DNA from: Clostridiales bacterium
Lineage (GTDB): Bacteria; Bacillota; Clostridia; Christensenellales; Pumilibacteraceae
Direction: 5' to 3'
Assembly: GCA_022508505.1 (NCBI GenBank)
Contig: JAFLVC010000001.1
Location: 300,090 to 364,089 of the forward strand
DNA: 64,000 nt
Numbering within the stretch: position 1 is the first letter of the stretch; the number at the start of each line of letters is the position of its first letter. Below the pieces are notes generated by a model. That model was not told where the DNA came from, made no database searches, and saw only the letters and a program-made list of their open reading frames with translations. Below are positions 26,935 to 36,660 of this stretch, piece after piece. The translations under genes were made by a program, and so were the position numbers.

Positions 26935-28116
26935 TTATTCGCCGGCTTTGAAGTTGTAGATGGGTTTGATGATTTTTTCGATTTCCACCGTCGGCTCGAT
27001 GAGGCGCACGATTTCTTGCATAGGCTTATACACCATCGGCGACTCGTCGAGCGTGGAGAGCCCCACCGTTGTGGTGTAAATTCCTTCCATTTCCGCCTTG
27101 AACTCGTCGACCGTGAAAAAGTCCTTTGCCTCGCTGCGCTTGAGCAATCTGCCCGCGCCGTGAGGGGCGGAGTTGTTCCAATCGGGATTGCCCTTGCCGA
27201 CGGCAATAAGGCATCCGTCGCGCATATTCATGGGGATAATTACGCGCTGACCCTTGTTTGCAGGTATTGCGCCCTTGCGTATAATGTTGTCCGCGTCGAT
27301 AAAGTTATGTACGGTTTCAAAGCTTTGCGACCGCGATACTTGCAAAAACTTTAAAATGTCATCCGCCATTTTACGCCTATTCATTACGGCAAACTCTTGG
27401 CACAATTTAAGATCGTGCAGATATGCTTCCATATTGCCGCCGTCAAGATAGCAAAAATCGTTGGGGATTTTTGTTTTATGCGCATACTTTGCGGAAATTT
27501 GCGAAAGCGTCGCGGGGATTTCCGCCTGCTTGCCGCACGCCTTGAGCTTTTCCGTCACCGCCGCCTTTTCTTCTTCGGCGCAGAATTTGCAGTCGTGCAC
27601 GGCAAGGCGCTGGTAAATCTTTGCGACCTGCAAGCCGAGGTTGCGCGACCCGCTGTGTATGACGAGATAGTGCCCGCCGTCGTCGTCCCGATCTACCTCT
27701 ATAAAATGGTTGCCGCCGCCCAGCGTTCCCAGCGAGCCGTACAGCCTGTCGAAATTCCTCAGCTCTTCGAAGCAGTCGAGCTTTTTAATGTGAGACTCGC
27801 CGTTGACTTCCTTGCGGTAATTGCTGCCGCACGGGATTTTTGCGCGGATAAAGTCGTCCAACGCCTTTAACGAAATATCGCCGCTTCCGAGATACACCGT
27901 AAGCATGCCGCAGCCCAAATCACTTCCCAAAACGTTGGGAATGATCTTGTCGGCGTATGTGGAAGTGAACCCGACCACACAGTTCATGCCCATGTGAACG
28001 TCGGGCATAATTCTGACCTTCGACCCGCTGAACGGCGGTTGCACAATAAGGTTGTAAACTTGATTTACAGCCTCCGGTTCTATGTTTTCCGTAAAAATCT
28101 TCAAATCGTTACTCAT
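26935..28116 (-). CDS. RtcB-family RNA ligase
   Basis: PDVHMGMNCVVGFTSTYADKIIPNVLGSDLGCGM, GTLGGGNHFIEVD, VIHSGSRNLG. Confidence 0.95.
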   Translation of the reverse strand: MSNDLKIFTENIEPEAVNQVYNLIVQPPFSGSKVRIMPDVHMGMNCVVGFTSTYADKIIPNVLGSDLGCGMLTVYLGSGDISLKALDDFIRAKIPCGSNYRKEVNGESHIKKLDCFEELRNFDRLYGSLGTLGGGNHFIEVDRDDDGGHYLVIHSGSRNLGLQVAKIYQRLAVHDCKFCAEEEKAAVTEKLKACGKQAEIPATLSQISAKYAHKTKIPNDFCYLDGGNMEAYLHDLKLCQEFAVMNRRKMADDILKFLQVSRSQSFETVHNFIDADNIIRKGAIPANKGQRVIIPMNMRDGCLIAVGKGNPDWNNSAPHGAGRLLKRSEAKDFFTVDEFKAEMEGIYTTTVGLSTLDESPMVYKPMQEIVRLIEPTVEIEKIIKPIYNFKAGE

Positions 28117-28401
28117 AATCTTCTATTCTCCTATACGGAATACTCATTTTACACGCAAAATATTCTTTTGTCAATCGCTAAACACCTTTTTATGCGCTGT
28201 CTGTATGAATAATTATTCGTTTTACATTACTTATGCGTAACACAAAATCTTTAGGCGGCAAGACCATGCCGATTATGGCGCTTGATTTTCGCTCCGCGTT
28301 GTGATACAATTTTTTTTGCCGAATGGCATTTACAAGGGCGGACAGGTTTATGAAGGAAATGCATAATGCGCCGGAAAAGATATAATACGGAGGGTAGTAT
28401 T

Positions 28402-28860
28402 ATGTGCTTGATATGCGACAGAATTAAAATGATCGAGGGTGGCGCGAACCCGTATTTTGTCAAGGAAATGCAGACGGGGTACGTCGTAATCGGCGACCAC
28501 CAGCATTTTAAGGGTTACACGCTCTTTTTGTTCAAAAGGCACGAAACCGAGCTTTTTCATTTGGACATGAAAGAGCGCACATTGTTCATGCAAGAAATGT
28601 CTATTGTAGCAGAGGCGGTGAGCAGGGCGTTTTGCGCGGACAAGATGAACTACGAGCTTCTCGGCAACGGCGACAGCCATCTGCATTGGCATCTGTTTCC
28701 GCGAAAGCGCGGCGACCTCGGCGAATACGGCGTAAACGGCAACGGTCCTGTTTGGTGGTACCCGAGAGAAAAGTTTTACGACGATGCCGCCCGCCCGTCA
28801 GAGGACGAGTTGAAAAATCTTTGCGAAAAACTGTCAAGCGAATTGAATAAAGCGATGTAG
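28402..28860 (+). CDS. HIT-family hydrolase
   Basis: CLICDRIKM...GNGDSHLHWHLFPRKRGD histidine triad; SD GGAGGG. Confidence 0.92.
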   Translation: MCLICDRIKMIEGGANPYFVKEMQTGYVVIGDHQHFKGYTLFLFKRHETELFHLDMKERTLFMQEMSIVAEAVSRAFCADKMNYELLGNGDSHLHWHLFPRKRGDLGEYGVNGNGPVWWYPREKFYDDAARPSEDELKNLCEKLSSELNKAM

Positions 28861-28903
28861 CAGTGGGCGAGAGCGTCGGTGCGGTTGAGTAACAGGGCGC
28901 GAT

Positions 28904-28956
28904 TTCACATCCCCTCAGTCAGCTTCGCTGACAGCTCCCCTTATTAAGGGGAGCCT
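28904..28956. repeat. Family A palindromic repeat
   Basis: TCACATCCCCTCAGTCAGCTTCGCTGACAGCTCCCCTTATTAAGGGGAGCCT. Confidence 0.9.
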
Positions 28957-29084
28957 GATATTGCGGTATAAAGAAACATATTATCGTCAATCCGATGCCG
29001 ATTTTTCGTATCATTTACCAAATCAAAAGCGCCGTTGTGTCATACAGCGGCGCTTGCTTTGCTATGTAAATGCTGTTCTTCCGA

Positions 29085-29456
29085 TTACGGCACTTCGATT
29101 GTGGCGTCTACGACGTTTTTGCGGACGCTTTCTATGCCGTTTTTGCAGTTGACCTTGGCGGTGTAGCCCTCGCTTGCCAAAATGGGCTCGCCGTTGGTCG
29201 CCTTGAGGCGGAAGCGGTACTCGCCGGCCTTGTCGAGGTAAATCTCGAACTTGGGGCATTTCTCCGCCTTATAGCCGTCGACCGTCTGATCCTCGACGGC
29301 GGCTATCGGCGCATTTTTGACGACGCTCGCTATACCCTTTTTGCAGGTGTCGAGCGTGTTGTAAACCTCGCCGCCCGTGCCGATTACCTCGCCGTTTGCC
29401 GCCTTCAGGTTGAAGGTGTAGCCACTGCCGCTTTGCTTGATTACAAACTTGTCCAT
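29085..29456 (-). CDS. YegP/DUF1508 family protein (two repeats)
   Basis: MDKFVIKQSGSGYTFNLKAANGEVIGTGGEVYNTLDTCKKGIASVVKNAP, repeated in the second half. Confidence 0.92.
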   Translation of the reverse strand: MDKFVIKQSGSGYTFNLKAANGEVIGTGGEVYNTLDTCKKGIASVVKNAPIAAVEDQTVDGYKAEKCPKFEIYLDKAGEYRFRLKATNGEPILASEGYTAKVNCKNGIESVRKNVVDATIEVP

Positions 29457-29602
29457 AGTTTTTCCCCTTATTGTATTTTTGGTTTTAAATATTATACAAT
29501 CTTTTCCGTCGTGAGTCAATACGTATTTTTACATTTTATTCGTACAAAACAAAAAAGCGCCCGCGGTTTTTCGCAGACGCTTGAAGTTTTGGAATGGAGT
29601 AT

Positions 29603-30838
29603 TTAGTTGAACTCCTCGGTGAAGTTTCCGTTCTCGAAGATTTTGAGCGTTTTGCCGTCCTTCGTTTCCGCGGTGATTTCGAGGTCCTTGGTGCCGACCA
29701 TGAAGTCGACGTGGACGTCGGAATCGTTAAGCCCGATCTTTTTGAGCTGAGCCTTGGTCATGCCGTCGCCGCCCTTTACGCACGTCGGGTAAGCCCTGCC
29801 GATTGCGAAGTGGCAGCTCGCGTTCTCGTCGAACAGCGTTTCGTAGAACAGCGTTTGAAGCGAGCTGATGGGCGAGTCGTAGGGGACGAGCGCGATTTCG
29901 CCGAGGCTTTTTGCGCCGTCGTCCGTTTCGATTATGCCGCCGAGAACGTCCCTGTTTGTCTTGGCGTCGTAGCCGACGATGCGGCCCTTTTCGAGCTTAA
30001 GTTCCAAGCCCTCTATAATCTTGCCCTGATAGCATAGCGGCAGGGCGGCTTTTATCGTGCCGTCGATGTTGTTGCAGTCTGGCGCCGAAAAAATCTCCTC
30101 GGTGGGCATGTTGGCGTTGAACATCTCGCCGTTGCAGTCCTCCGCGCCGCCCGCAAAAACGTAGCCGTCGGGCATTCCCACCCACACGTCGGTGCCAAGC
30201 GAGTTCTTGTAGTGAAAGCGTTTGATTTTGGCGGCGTTCATCTTTTCGCAGCGGCGAGCGAGGCGTGCGGAATGCTCCTTCCACGCGGCGACGGGATCGT
30301 CGTTATCGACGCGCGTCGTTTTGGCGATGTACTCGCCGAGCTTTTCGTATGCCGCCTTTTCGTCGAGCTCGGGGAACATCAACTTTGCCCAATCGGGGTG
30401 GGGGTATGCGATTATCGACCACTTGATCTTGTGCGACATCGCCTTGTCGTAGTAGGGCGTGAGCCCCCTCATGTCGGCGCGGCGCGACGCTGTTATCTTG
30501 CGAGCGTCTACCTTTTCGAGCGCGTTGGGATCCTCGCAGATGATGTTTATGACGCAGCCGTTTACGTCCGCAAAATAGTTGCGCTCGTCGTATATAAACT
30601 TGGGCTTGTTCGTAAGCGTCTCCTCGGTCTGGTACTCGTAGTCGAGCTTGGCAAGCTCGCCGTCGCGATAGCTGACGACGACGCGCTTTGCGCCGCGCTC
30701 ATACGCGCGCTTTACCACCTCGTGGGTGAGCTCGATCGCATGCACCGAGGTAATGACGTACACCTCGTCGCCCTTCTTGACGTTGACGCCCGAATCGACG
30801 ACGGCTATAGCTAAGTTTTTGATGAGCTTCTTGTCCAT
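29603..30838 (-). CDS. M29-family (AmpS/thermophilic-type) aminopeptidase
   Basis: 411 aa; FADVNGCVINIICEDP, WVGMPDGYVFAGGAEDCNGEMFNANMPTEEIFSAPD, GRAYPTCVKGG. Confidence 0.93.
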   Translation of the reverse strand: MDKKLIKNLAIAVVDSGVNVKKGDEVYVITSVHAIELTHEVVKRAYERGAKRVVVSYRDGELAKLDYEYQTEETLTNKPKFIYDERNYFADVNGCVINIICEDPNALEKVDARKITASRRADMRGLTPYYDKAMSHKIKWSIIAYPHPDWAKLMFPELDEKAAYEKLGEYIAKTTRVDNDDPVAAWKEHSARLARRCEKMNAAKIKRFHYKNSLGTDVWVGMPDGYVFAGGAEDCNGEMFNANMPTEEIFSAPDCNNIDGTIKAALPLCYQGKIIEGLELKLEKGRIVGYDAKTNRDVLGGIIETDDGAKSLGEIALVPYDSPISSLQTLFYETLFDENASCHFAIGRAYPTCVKGGDGMTKAQLKKIGLNDSDVHVDFMVGTKDLEITAETKDGKTLKIFENGNFTEEFN

Positions 30839-30900
30839 ATTGTTTGCTCCTAAAAAGGATATTTTGTATTACTGCTTTTCCTAGTTTTTCGCTTAGAAGA

Positions 30901-30962
30901 TTTCACATCCCCTCAGTCGGCGCCTTCGTCGCCGACAGCTCCCCTAAATTCAAGGGGAGCCT
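30901..30962. repeat. Family A palindromic repeat, followed by a family B fragment (to ~30998)
   Basis: TTTCACATCCCCTCAGTC..GACAGCTCCCCTAAATTCAAGGGGAGCCT; then GGCGCTTCGCTCAGAATGACA. Confidence 0.88.
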
Positions 30963-31009
30963 GTTCGTTCAGGCGAGGCGCTTCGCTCAGAATGACAGTA
31001 TCTGAAATG

Positions 31010-31516
31010 TTACACTATTGACACGACAGCCGGAAAGTCCTCTACCGTCAGGCGGTAAACAGCTTCGCAGCCGAGGTCGGGATAGGCGACGAGCTCGCAC
31101 GTTTTGACCTTAGAGCTGTATAGCGCCGCCGCGCCGCCGATTGCCGTCAGATACAGCGCGCCGTGCGCCTTTATCGACGTCTCGACTTCCGCGCTTCTTA
31201 CGCCTTTTCCTATCATTACCGACAGTCCGTTTTCTATCAAGAGCGGCGTGTACGCGTCCATTCTCCCGCTCGTCGTAGGCCCGCAGCTGCCTATGACCTT
31301 GCCCTTGGGCGCGGGCGTCGGACCGCAGTAGTATATTGCCGCGCCGTTTAAATCGAAGGGGAGGGGCGCACCCGATCTTATCGCTTCCGCCAATCGCTTG
31401 TGCGCCTGGTCGCGCGCCGTGTAGACGGTGCCGTAAACCTTGACGAAAGTCCCTACCTTTAGTTTCCTTATATCTGCGGCTTTTGCCGGAATATCCAATC
31501 TAATAAAATCTTCCAT
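31010..31516 (-). CDS. Fumarate hydratase class I beta subunit (Fe-S hydro-lyase beta)
   Basis: IYYCGPTPAPKGKVIGSCGPTTSGRMDAYTPLLIENGLSVMIGKG. Confidence 0.93.
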   Translation of the reverse strand: MEDFIRLDIPAKAADIRKLKVGTFVKVYGTVYTARDQAHKRLAEAIRSGAPLPFDLNGAAIYYCGPTPAPKGKVIGSCGPTTSGRMDAYTPLLIENGLSVMIGKGVRSAEVETSIKAHGALYLTAIGGAAALYSSKVKTCELVAYPDLGCEAVYRLTVEDFPAVVSIV

Positions 31517-32334
31517 CAGAATTTCACCGTTCCGTGCCGCAGGCTGTGGCATTGAAGATTGACAGCGACGGGCAGCATGCCTATATGCGTGGGCGCAACT
31601 TCCATATTGACGGCGAGCGCAGTCGTCTTTCCGCCGAGCGCGGCGACGCCGATATTTAACGCGTTGACCTTTTCGAGCAGTTCGCGCTCCAATTCCGCGA
31701 CGTCCGCTCGCGCGTTGCGCTCGCCGAGCGGGCGGAGAAGTGCGAGCTTACTTAACCGACAGGCGGTCTCGCTCACGCCGCCTATGCCCACGCCCACTAC
31801 GAGCGGCGGGCATGCGTTGCGGCCGCCATTTTCGACGGCTTCTACGACCGAGCGGATAATTCCCGCTTTGCCGTCGGCGGGGGTGAGCATGTAAAGCTTT
31901 GTCATGTTCTCGCTGCCCGCGCCCTTGGCGAGAAAGGATATTTCGAGCGCGTCGCCGGAAACGAGCTCGGTCTCTATAATCGGCGGCGTGTTGTCGTGGG
32001 TGTTTTCGCGCGTCAAAGGGTCTGCGACCGATTTTCTCGCCGCGGCGTACGCCTCGCGCGTCGCCTCGACTATCGCGTTATGTAAGCCTTTGCACGAAAT
32101 CTCGTCGCCGAGTTTGACGAAAAACACGGCTTGACCGGTGTCTTGACAGGCGTAAATGCGTTCACTTGCCGCTATGTCGTTGTTTTGGGCAATCAGCTTC
32201 GCCGCGACCGTCGCCGCAGGCGCGTCCGACAGATTTCGGAGCACTTCGGTGACGGCTTTGTCCGGCTTTATCAGACAGTCTGTTATGAGCTCTACGAGGC
32301 GGGAGCGTACGATTGCCGCAGATATCGTTTTCAT
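31516..32334 (-). CDS. Fumarate hydratase class I alpha subunit
   Basis: CQDTGQAVFFVKLGDEI, DNTPPIIETELVSGD, LAKGAGSENMTKLYML, VGVGIGGVSETA; overlaps the beta-subunit start (TGATG). Confidence 0.94.
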   Translation of the reverse strand: MKTISAAIVRSRLVELITDCLIKPDKAVTEVLRNLSDAPAATVAAKLIAQNNDIAASERIYACQDTGQAVFFVKLGDEISCKGLHNAIVEATREAYAAARKSVADPLTRENTHDNTPPIIETELVSGDALEISFLAKGAGSENMTKLYMLTPADGKAGIIRSVVEAVENGGRNACPPLVVGVGIGGVSETACRLSKLALLRPLGERNARADVAELERELLEKVNALNIGVAALGGKTTALAVNMEVAPTHIGMLPVAVNLQCHSLRHGTVKF

Positions 32335-32415
32335 ACCTTAGATTATAGCACAGCCCGCCGTCGATGACAACAAAATTCACTTGATTTTGCGCGAGCGATA
32401 CTGTATAATTGAAGC

Positions 32416-33183
32416 ATGCTGAAAATGTGTTGTTTCGCCTCGGGCTCGAAGGGCAATTGCTGTTACGTTTCCGACGGCGACACCGACATTTTAATAGACC
32501 TCGGGATTCCGACGGCGCGCGTCGAGGCGTGTCTTGCCGCGATCGGCGTAAATCCCGACCGCGTGAGCGTGCTGATAACTCACTCGCATTCCGACCACGT
32601 AAGCGGGATAAAGACGTTCGGCAAAAAGCACCCGACCGCCGTTTTTCGCTGTCAAAAGGAGAGCGCGGCGGCAGTCAAGTATCAAACGGGAATAAACCCG
32701 ACCGTCGAAGGCCGCACCTTTACGATAGGCGGCATAACGGTTGAAGCGATGCTCGTCCCGCACGACGTGCCTTGTTTTTGCTACGTCATAAAAAATTCCG
32801 ACCGCGCAGTGGCGGTGATGACCGACGTCGGCACGGTAAAGCCGGACGTCCTCGACGCGCTTTCTGCGTGCGACCTCGTCATGATCGAGGCAAACCACGA
32901 CTTGGAAAGACTGCGCCGAAACCCGACGTACCCCGCGCAGCTGAAGAACAGAATAAGCTCGAATTACGGACATCTTTCAAACGCCGATTGCGCGTCGGCT
33001 TGCGGCTTCCTCGCTTCGAGCGGCGTAAGGAATTTTATTCTCGCGCATCTGTCCGAGGATAACAACAATCCCGCTCTCGCCGTCGCCGCCGTAAAGGACG
33101 AGTTGAGCGGGCTGGGAATTACGGACGCGCGGATAGTCGCGGCGTCGCAGCACAAGCCGACGGGGTTGTTTGAAGTATGCTGA
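32416..33183 (+). CDS. MBL-fold metallohydrolase (YycJ/WalJ-like)
   Basis: CFASGSKGNCCYVSDGDTDILIDLGI...VLITHSHSDHVSGIKTFGKKH...HLSEDNNNPALA. Confidence 0.93.
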   Translation: MLKMCCFASGSKGNCCYVSDGDTDILIDLGIPTARVEACLAAIGVNPDRVSVLITHSHSDHVSGIKTFGKKHPTAVFRCQKESAAAVKYQTGINPTVEGRTFTIGGITVEAMLVPHDVPCFCYVIKNSDRAVAVMTDVGTVKPDVLDALSACDLVMIEANHDLERLRRNPTYPAQLKNRISSNYGHLSNADCASACGFLASSGVRNFILAHLSEDNNNPALAVAAVKDELSGLGITDARIVAASQHKPTGLFEVC

Positions 33184-34253
33184 AAAACAGTAAAAACCTT
33201 TCGGCATACGACTACGGCGACGCGTGCACCTTTTATCTCGGCGCGATAATCGTGACGCTTATAAGCCAAGCGGTGGCTGGAATCGTCGCGTCGGCGCTTT
33301 CCGGCGCGGTGCCCGACATCGCGAGTAACGGCGACTTCAACACGGCGTTCATGATTGTCATTCAGCTTGCGAACGCCGCGTTTATATACTTCTACACCAA
33401 GATCAAAAGAAAGAAATTCGACTTTACGTTCGTGCGCCGCGACGGCGACGGCAAGGGAATAACGCCCGCCGTCATAATCGTGCCCATTGTCGCGGCGGTC
33501 GTTCTCATGGTGGGAATGTATCTTCCGACCGTGTGGTACGGATACTTTACGCGCGTAATAGGCGTTCCAAAGAGCGCGGGCGAAATAGAGCTTTCGAGCG
33601 TGTCGTCGATAGTCATGATAATAATAGCGTCGGTCGCGCTCGCGCCGTGCATGGAAGAGACAATTTACCGCGGCGTGCTGCTTCACGGCATGCGCCGCGA
33701 AAAGACCGAAGTCAAAGCGGTGATGTTTTCGGCGCTCGCATTTACGATCATGCACATGAACGTCGTGCAGGTTGTGTTTCAGTTTGCGCTCGGCGTGCTC
33801 TCCGGCTTTGTAGCGCTCAAATCAAAGCGCCTGTTGCCCTCCGTCATACTTCACGCGACGGCTAACGGCTTGGCGCTTCTCATTCAGCTGCCCGCGATTG
33901 CCGCGTGGCTTTTGTCTTGCGAGCTGTGGCTGACGGGACACGTCGCGGCGGCGGTTTTCATAACGCTCGGGCTTTTTGTCGCGGCGGGCGGCGCGCTGTA
34001 TTTTATCGTCAAGTACGCGTTCGGAAGAGCGCCGGAGGAAGCGGAGCGGCAGACGGTCGCGGAGGTTGAGCCCGCCGCAAAAGAAATCGAGGAAGCGGCG
34101 CAGGAGGGTGAAACGGACGACGAAAAGGCGAACAAGGTCGTCGAGGTGCGCAAGGCGGCGGGGCGTTCGGACGGAACGTTCAAGTACTTTATCGGCATTG
34201 GCATTTGCGCCGTCATGCTTATTGTAAACCTCGTCACGGTGATAGTCTCATGA
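33177..34253 (+). CDS. CPBP-family intramembrane metalloprotease
   Basis: ALAPCMEETIYRGVLLHGMRREKTEVKAVMFSALAFTIMHMNVVQVVFQF (EExxxR, HxxxN-type motifs). Confidence 0.92.
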   Translation: MLKNSKNLSAYDYGDACTFYLGAIIVTLISQAVAGIVASALSGAVPDIASNGDFNTAFMIVIQLANAAFIYFYTKIKRKKFDFTFVRRDGDGKGITPAVIIVPIVAAVVLMVGMYLPTVWYGYFTRVIGVPKSAGEIELSSVSSIVMIIIASVALAPCMEETIYRGVLLHGMRREKTEVKAVMFSALAFTIMHMNVVQVVFQFALGVLSGFVALKSKRLLPSVILHATANGLALLIQLPAIAAWLLSCELWLTGHVAAAVFITLGLFVAAGGALYFIVKYAFGRAPEEAERQTVAEVEPAAKEIEEAAQEGETDDEKANKVVEVRKAAGRSDGTFKYFIGIGICAVMLIVNLVTVIVS

Positions 34254-35353
34254 ACGCGCTTTATGGGGTCAAGCGCGACTATAGGGCGGTGTCGTATGCG
34301 CTGTGCTCGGCGGTGGTCGGCGTAATTCTCATGCGCATAATATCGTACTTTACGCCGTCGGGCGAAGGGTACGGCGGCTCGCTCGCTTCGGACGCGCTGT
34401 TCACTATTCCCGTTCAGCTCCTGTTCTTTTTCGGCGTGCCATTTTTGGTGTACAAGCTGTACGGCAAGCGGAGCGTCAAGCAAGTTTTCGAGTACAGCAA
34501 CTTTACGGGGTTTAAGCCGTACTTTCTTCTCGCGCTGCCGCTCGGCTTTTGCGTTTGGGTTTTTACGATAGGCGTTTCTTCGATGTGGCAGGCGCTTCTC
34601 GGCTTTACCGGCTACAACTCGGCCTCGTCGTCGCCCGCAATGCCCGAAGCGTTCAACTTCGGCTACTTCGTCGTAGACGTTTTGCTGACGGCGCTTCTTC
34701 CCGCCGTGTGCGAGGAGTTCATCATGCGCGGCGGATTTTTGACGACGGCGCAAAAGACGTTTAAAACCGTCGGGTGCGTCGTGCTGTGCGGCGTGGCGTT
34801 CGGGCTGTTCCACCAAAACGTAAAGCAGGTGTTTTACACCTCGCTCTTCGGCGCGCTCGCCGCATTCATGACGATCAAGCTAAAAAGCGCGTTCCCCGCA
34901 ATGCTCATGCACTTTGCCAACAACTTTTCGAGCGTGTTTTTCAACTATGCCGACAGCTACGACTTTGCGCTCGGCGGCGGCTTTTTCGACACCCTCGACT
35001 ATCTCGGCGCGGCAAAGCCGTGGGCGTTAATCCTCGTGTACGTTTCGTTTGCGACGGCGGCGGGCGGCATAGCGTTTTTGATGCTGTACCTTCGCGAGCG
35101 TAGCGTAATCGACAAAAAGATGGAAGTCATAAAGGACTCCGGCTTCGACCTCACGAATAAGCGCGTCGTGCTTATGGGCGAGGCGAACGAGGAGCGAGTC
35201 AAAGAGCTCGAAATGGAAAAAGAGGTGTACGGTGCGGACTATGAGGAGCAAAAGTTCAAGCCGTCGGCGCGAGACGTTATGGTGATTGTCGCGCTCGGCG
35301 TGGTGACCGTTCTCACCACCGTTTTCACCTATGTATGGGGCTTTTTCTATTGA
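34250..35353 (+). CDS. CPBP-family intramembrane metalloprotease (second, tandem)
   Basis: LLPAVCEEFIMRGGFLTTAQKTFKTVGCVVLCGVAFGLFHQNVKQVFYTSLFGAL; 4-nt overlap with the upstream CPBP gene. Confidence 0.92.
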   Translation: MNALYGVKRDYRAVSYALCSAVVGVILMRIISYFTPSGEGYGGSLASDALFTIPVQLLFFFGVPFLVYKLYGKRSVKQVFEYSNFTGFKPYFLLALPLGFCVWVFTIGVSSMWQALLGFTGYNSASSSPAMPEAFNFGYFVVDVLLTALLPAVCEEFIMRGGFLTTAQKTFKTVGCVVLCGVAFGLFHQNVKQVFYTSLFGALAAFMTIKLKSAFPAMLMHFANNFSSVFFNYADSYDFALGGGFFDTLDYLGAAKPWALILVYVSFATAAGGIAFLMLYLRERSVIDKKMEVIKDSGFDLTNKRVVLMGEANEERVKELEMEKEVYGADYEEQKFKPSARDVMVIVALGVVTVLTTVFTYVWGFFY

Positions 35354-35374
35354 ATATGTTTGGAGGACTTTCTA

Positions 35375-35812
35375 TTGAAAAAGATAACCGTATTGTGCGT
35401 GGGTAAGCTCGCTAAGCCGTTCTGCCGCGACGGCTGCGATGAATACTTGAAGCGGCTTCGCTCCTTCTACGATATGAGCATCGTCGAGATCGCCGAACAG
35501 CCGACGGTAAAACGCGAGGGCGAGGAGCTGTCGAAAAGAATGTCGGGCGAAAGCGTCCTTCTCGATATCGGCGGCGACGAGCTCAGCTCCGAGCAGTTCG
35601 CAGACCTCATAAAAAGCGCTCACGAGCGCGCCGACAAAATCACATTTATCATCGGCGGCGCGTCGGGCGTGGACGGCGCGGTGCGGGATAAGTGCGCTCG
35701 CCGCGTGTCGTTCGGGCGGGTGACGTATCCGCACCAGATAGCAAGGCTGCTTCTCGTCGAGCAGATTTACAGGGCGGCGACAATAAATAACGGTCTGCCG
35801 TATCACAAGTGA
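35375..35812 (+). CDS. rlmH: 23S rRNA (pseudouridine1915-N3)-methyltransferase RlmH
   Basis: KKITVLCVGKLAKPF...EYLKRL...ITFIIGGASGVDGAV...TYPHQIARLLLVEQIYRAATINNGLPYHK; TTG start after TTGGAGG. Confidence 0.95.
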   Translation: MKKITVLCVGKLAKPFCRDGCDEYLKRLRSFYDMSIVEIAEQPTVKREGEELSKRMSGESVLLDIGGDELSSEQFADLIKSAHERADKITFIIGGASGVDGAVRDKCARRVSFGRVTYPHQIARLLLVEQIYRAATINNGLPYHK

Positions 35813-35849
35813 AGTAACGCCGCGCCGTAACGCCGAATACCTATCTACT

Positions 35850-36650
35850 ATGAATATACTCGATAGGACGGAAAAAGAGCTTTCGGCGGCGGGCGAGCCG
35901 TTTTCGATAGGCACGAGCGAGTGCGGAAACCCAATACTGTGTTTGCACAGGGGGAGCGTCGTCGGCAAACAGGTTATCGTGACGGCGGCGATACACGCGC
36001 GGGAGTGTTACACCGCGCTCGCAGTGCTGAATCAGGCGGCGGCGTTTAATCCGAGCGCGGGCGGCGCGTACTTCATACCGCTCGTCAACCCCGACGGCGC
36101 GCTGTTCTTCGAAAAGGGGTTTACCTTCGGGCGTGATATGCTCAAGCGGAATTTCGGCAAGCGGTACGAGTGGAAGGCGAATGCCGACGGCGTCGACCTC
36201 AACACAAATTTCGACGCCAATTGGGGGACGGGAAAGTACAACGTCCGTGCGCCGGGGGCATCCGATTATATCGGCGGGTACCCGCTGTGCGCCAAGGAGA
36301 GCAGGGCGCTGAAGGAATTTACAGACAAAGTGAAGCCGTCGGCGACGGTAAGCTACCACTGCATGGGCGGCGAGCTGTATTGGGAATTCTTTCAGACGGG
36401 TACGCGGCGTCGGCGCGACGAGATGATTGCAAAGGCGGTCGCCGAGCACATAGGCGTTATAAAAAAGGACGGCGACATGCAGTCGGCGGGCGGGTATAAG
36501 GACTACTGCGTGCAGAGTCTGAAAATACCGGCGTTTACGGTAGAACTCATAAAAAGCGGCACGCACCCGTTTTCCCCGGAAGCGTACGCCGAGGACGTGC
36601 GAAAAAACGCAGACCTTGCGCAATTCATTTTGAATTTGCTGTACGAATAG
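35850..36650 (+). CDS. M14-family zinc carboxypeptidase
   Basis: VTAAIHARECYTALAVLNQAAAF...YFIPLVNPDGALFF...ADGVDLNTNFDANWGTG...SYHCMGGELYW...FTVELI. Confidence 0.9.
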   Translation: MNILDRTEKELSAAGEPFSIGTSECGNPILCLHRGSVVGKQVIVTAAIHARECYTALAVLNQAAAFNPSAGGAYFIPLVNPDGALFFEKGFTFGRDMLKRNFGKRYEWKANADGVDLNTNFDANWGTGKYNVRAPGASDYIGGYPLCAKESRALKEFTDKVKPSATVSYHCMGGELYWEFFQTGTRRRRDEMIAKAVAEHIGVIKKDGDMQSAGGYKDYCVQSLKIPAFTVELIKSGTHPFSPEAYAEDVRKNADLAQFILNLLYE

Positions 36651-36660
36651 AGGAGTGATT

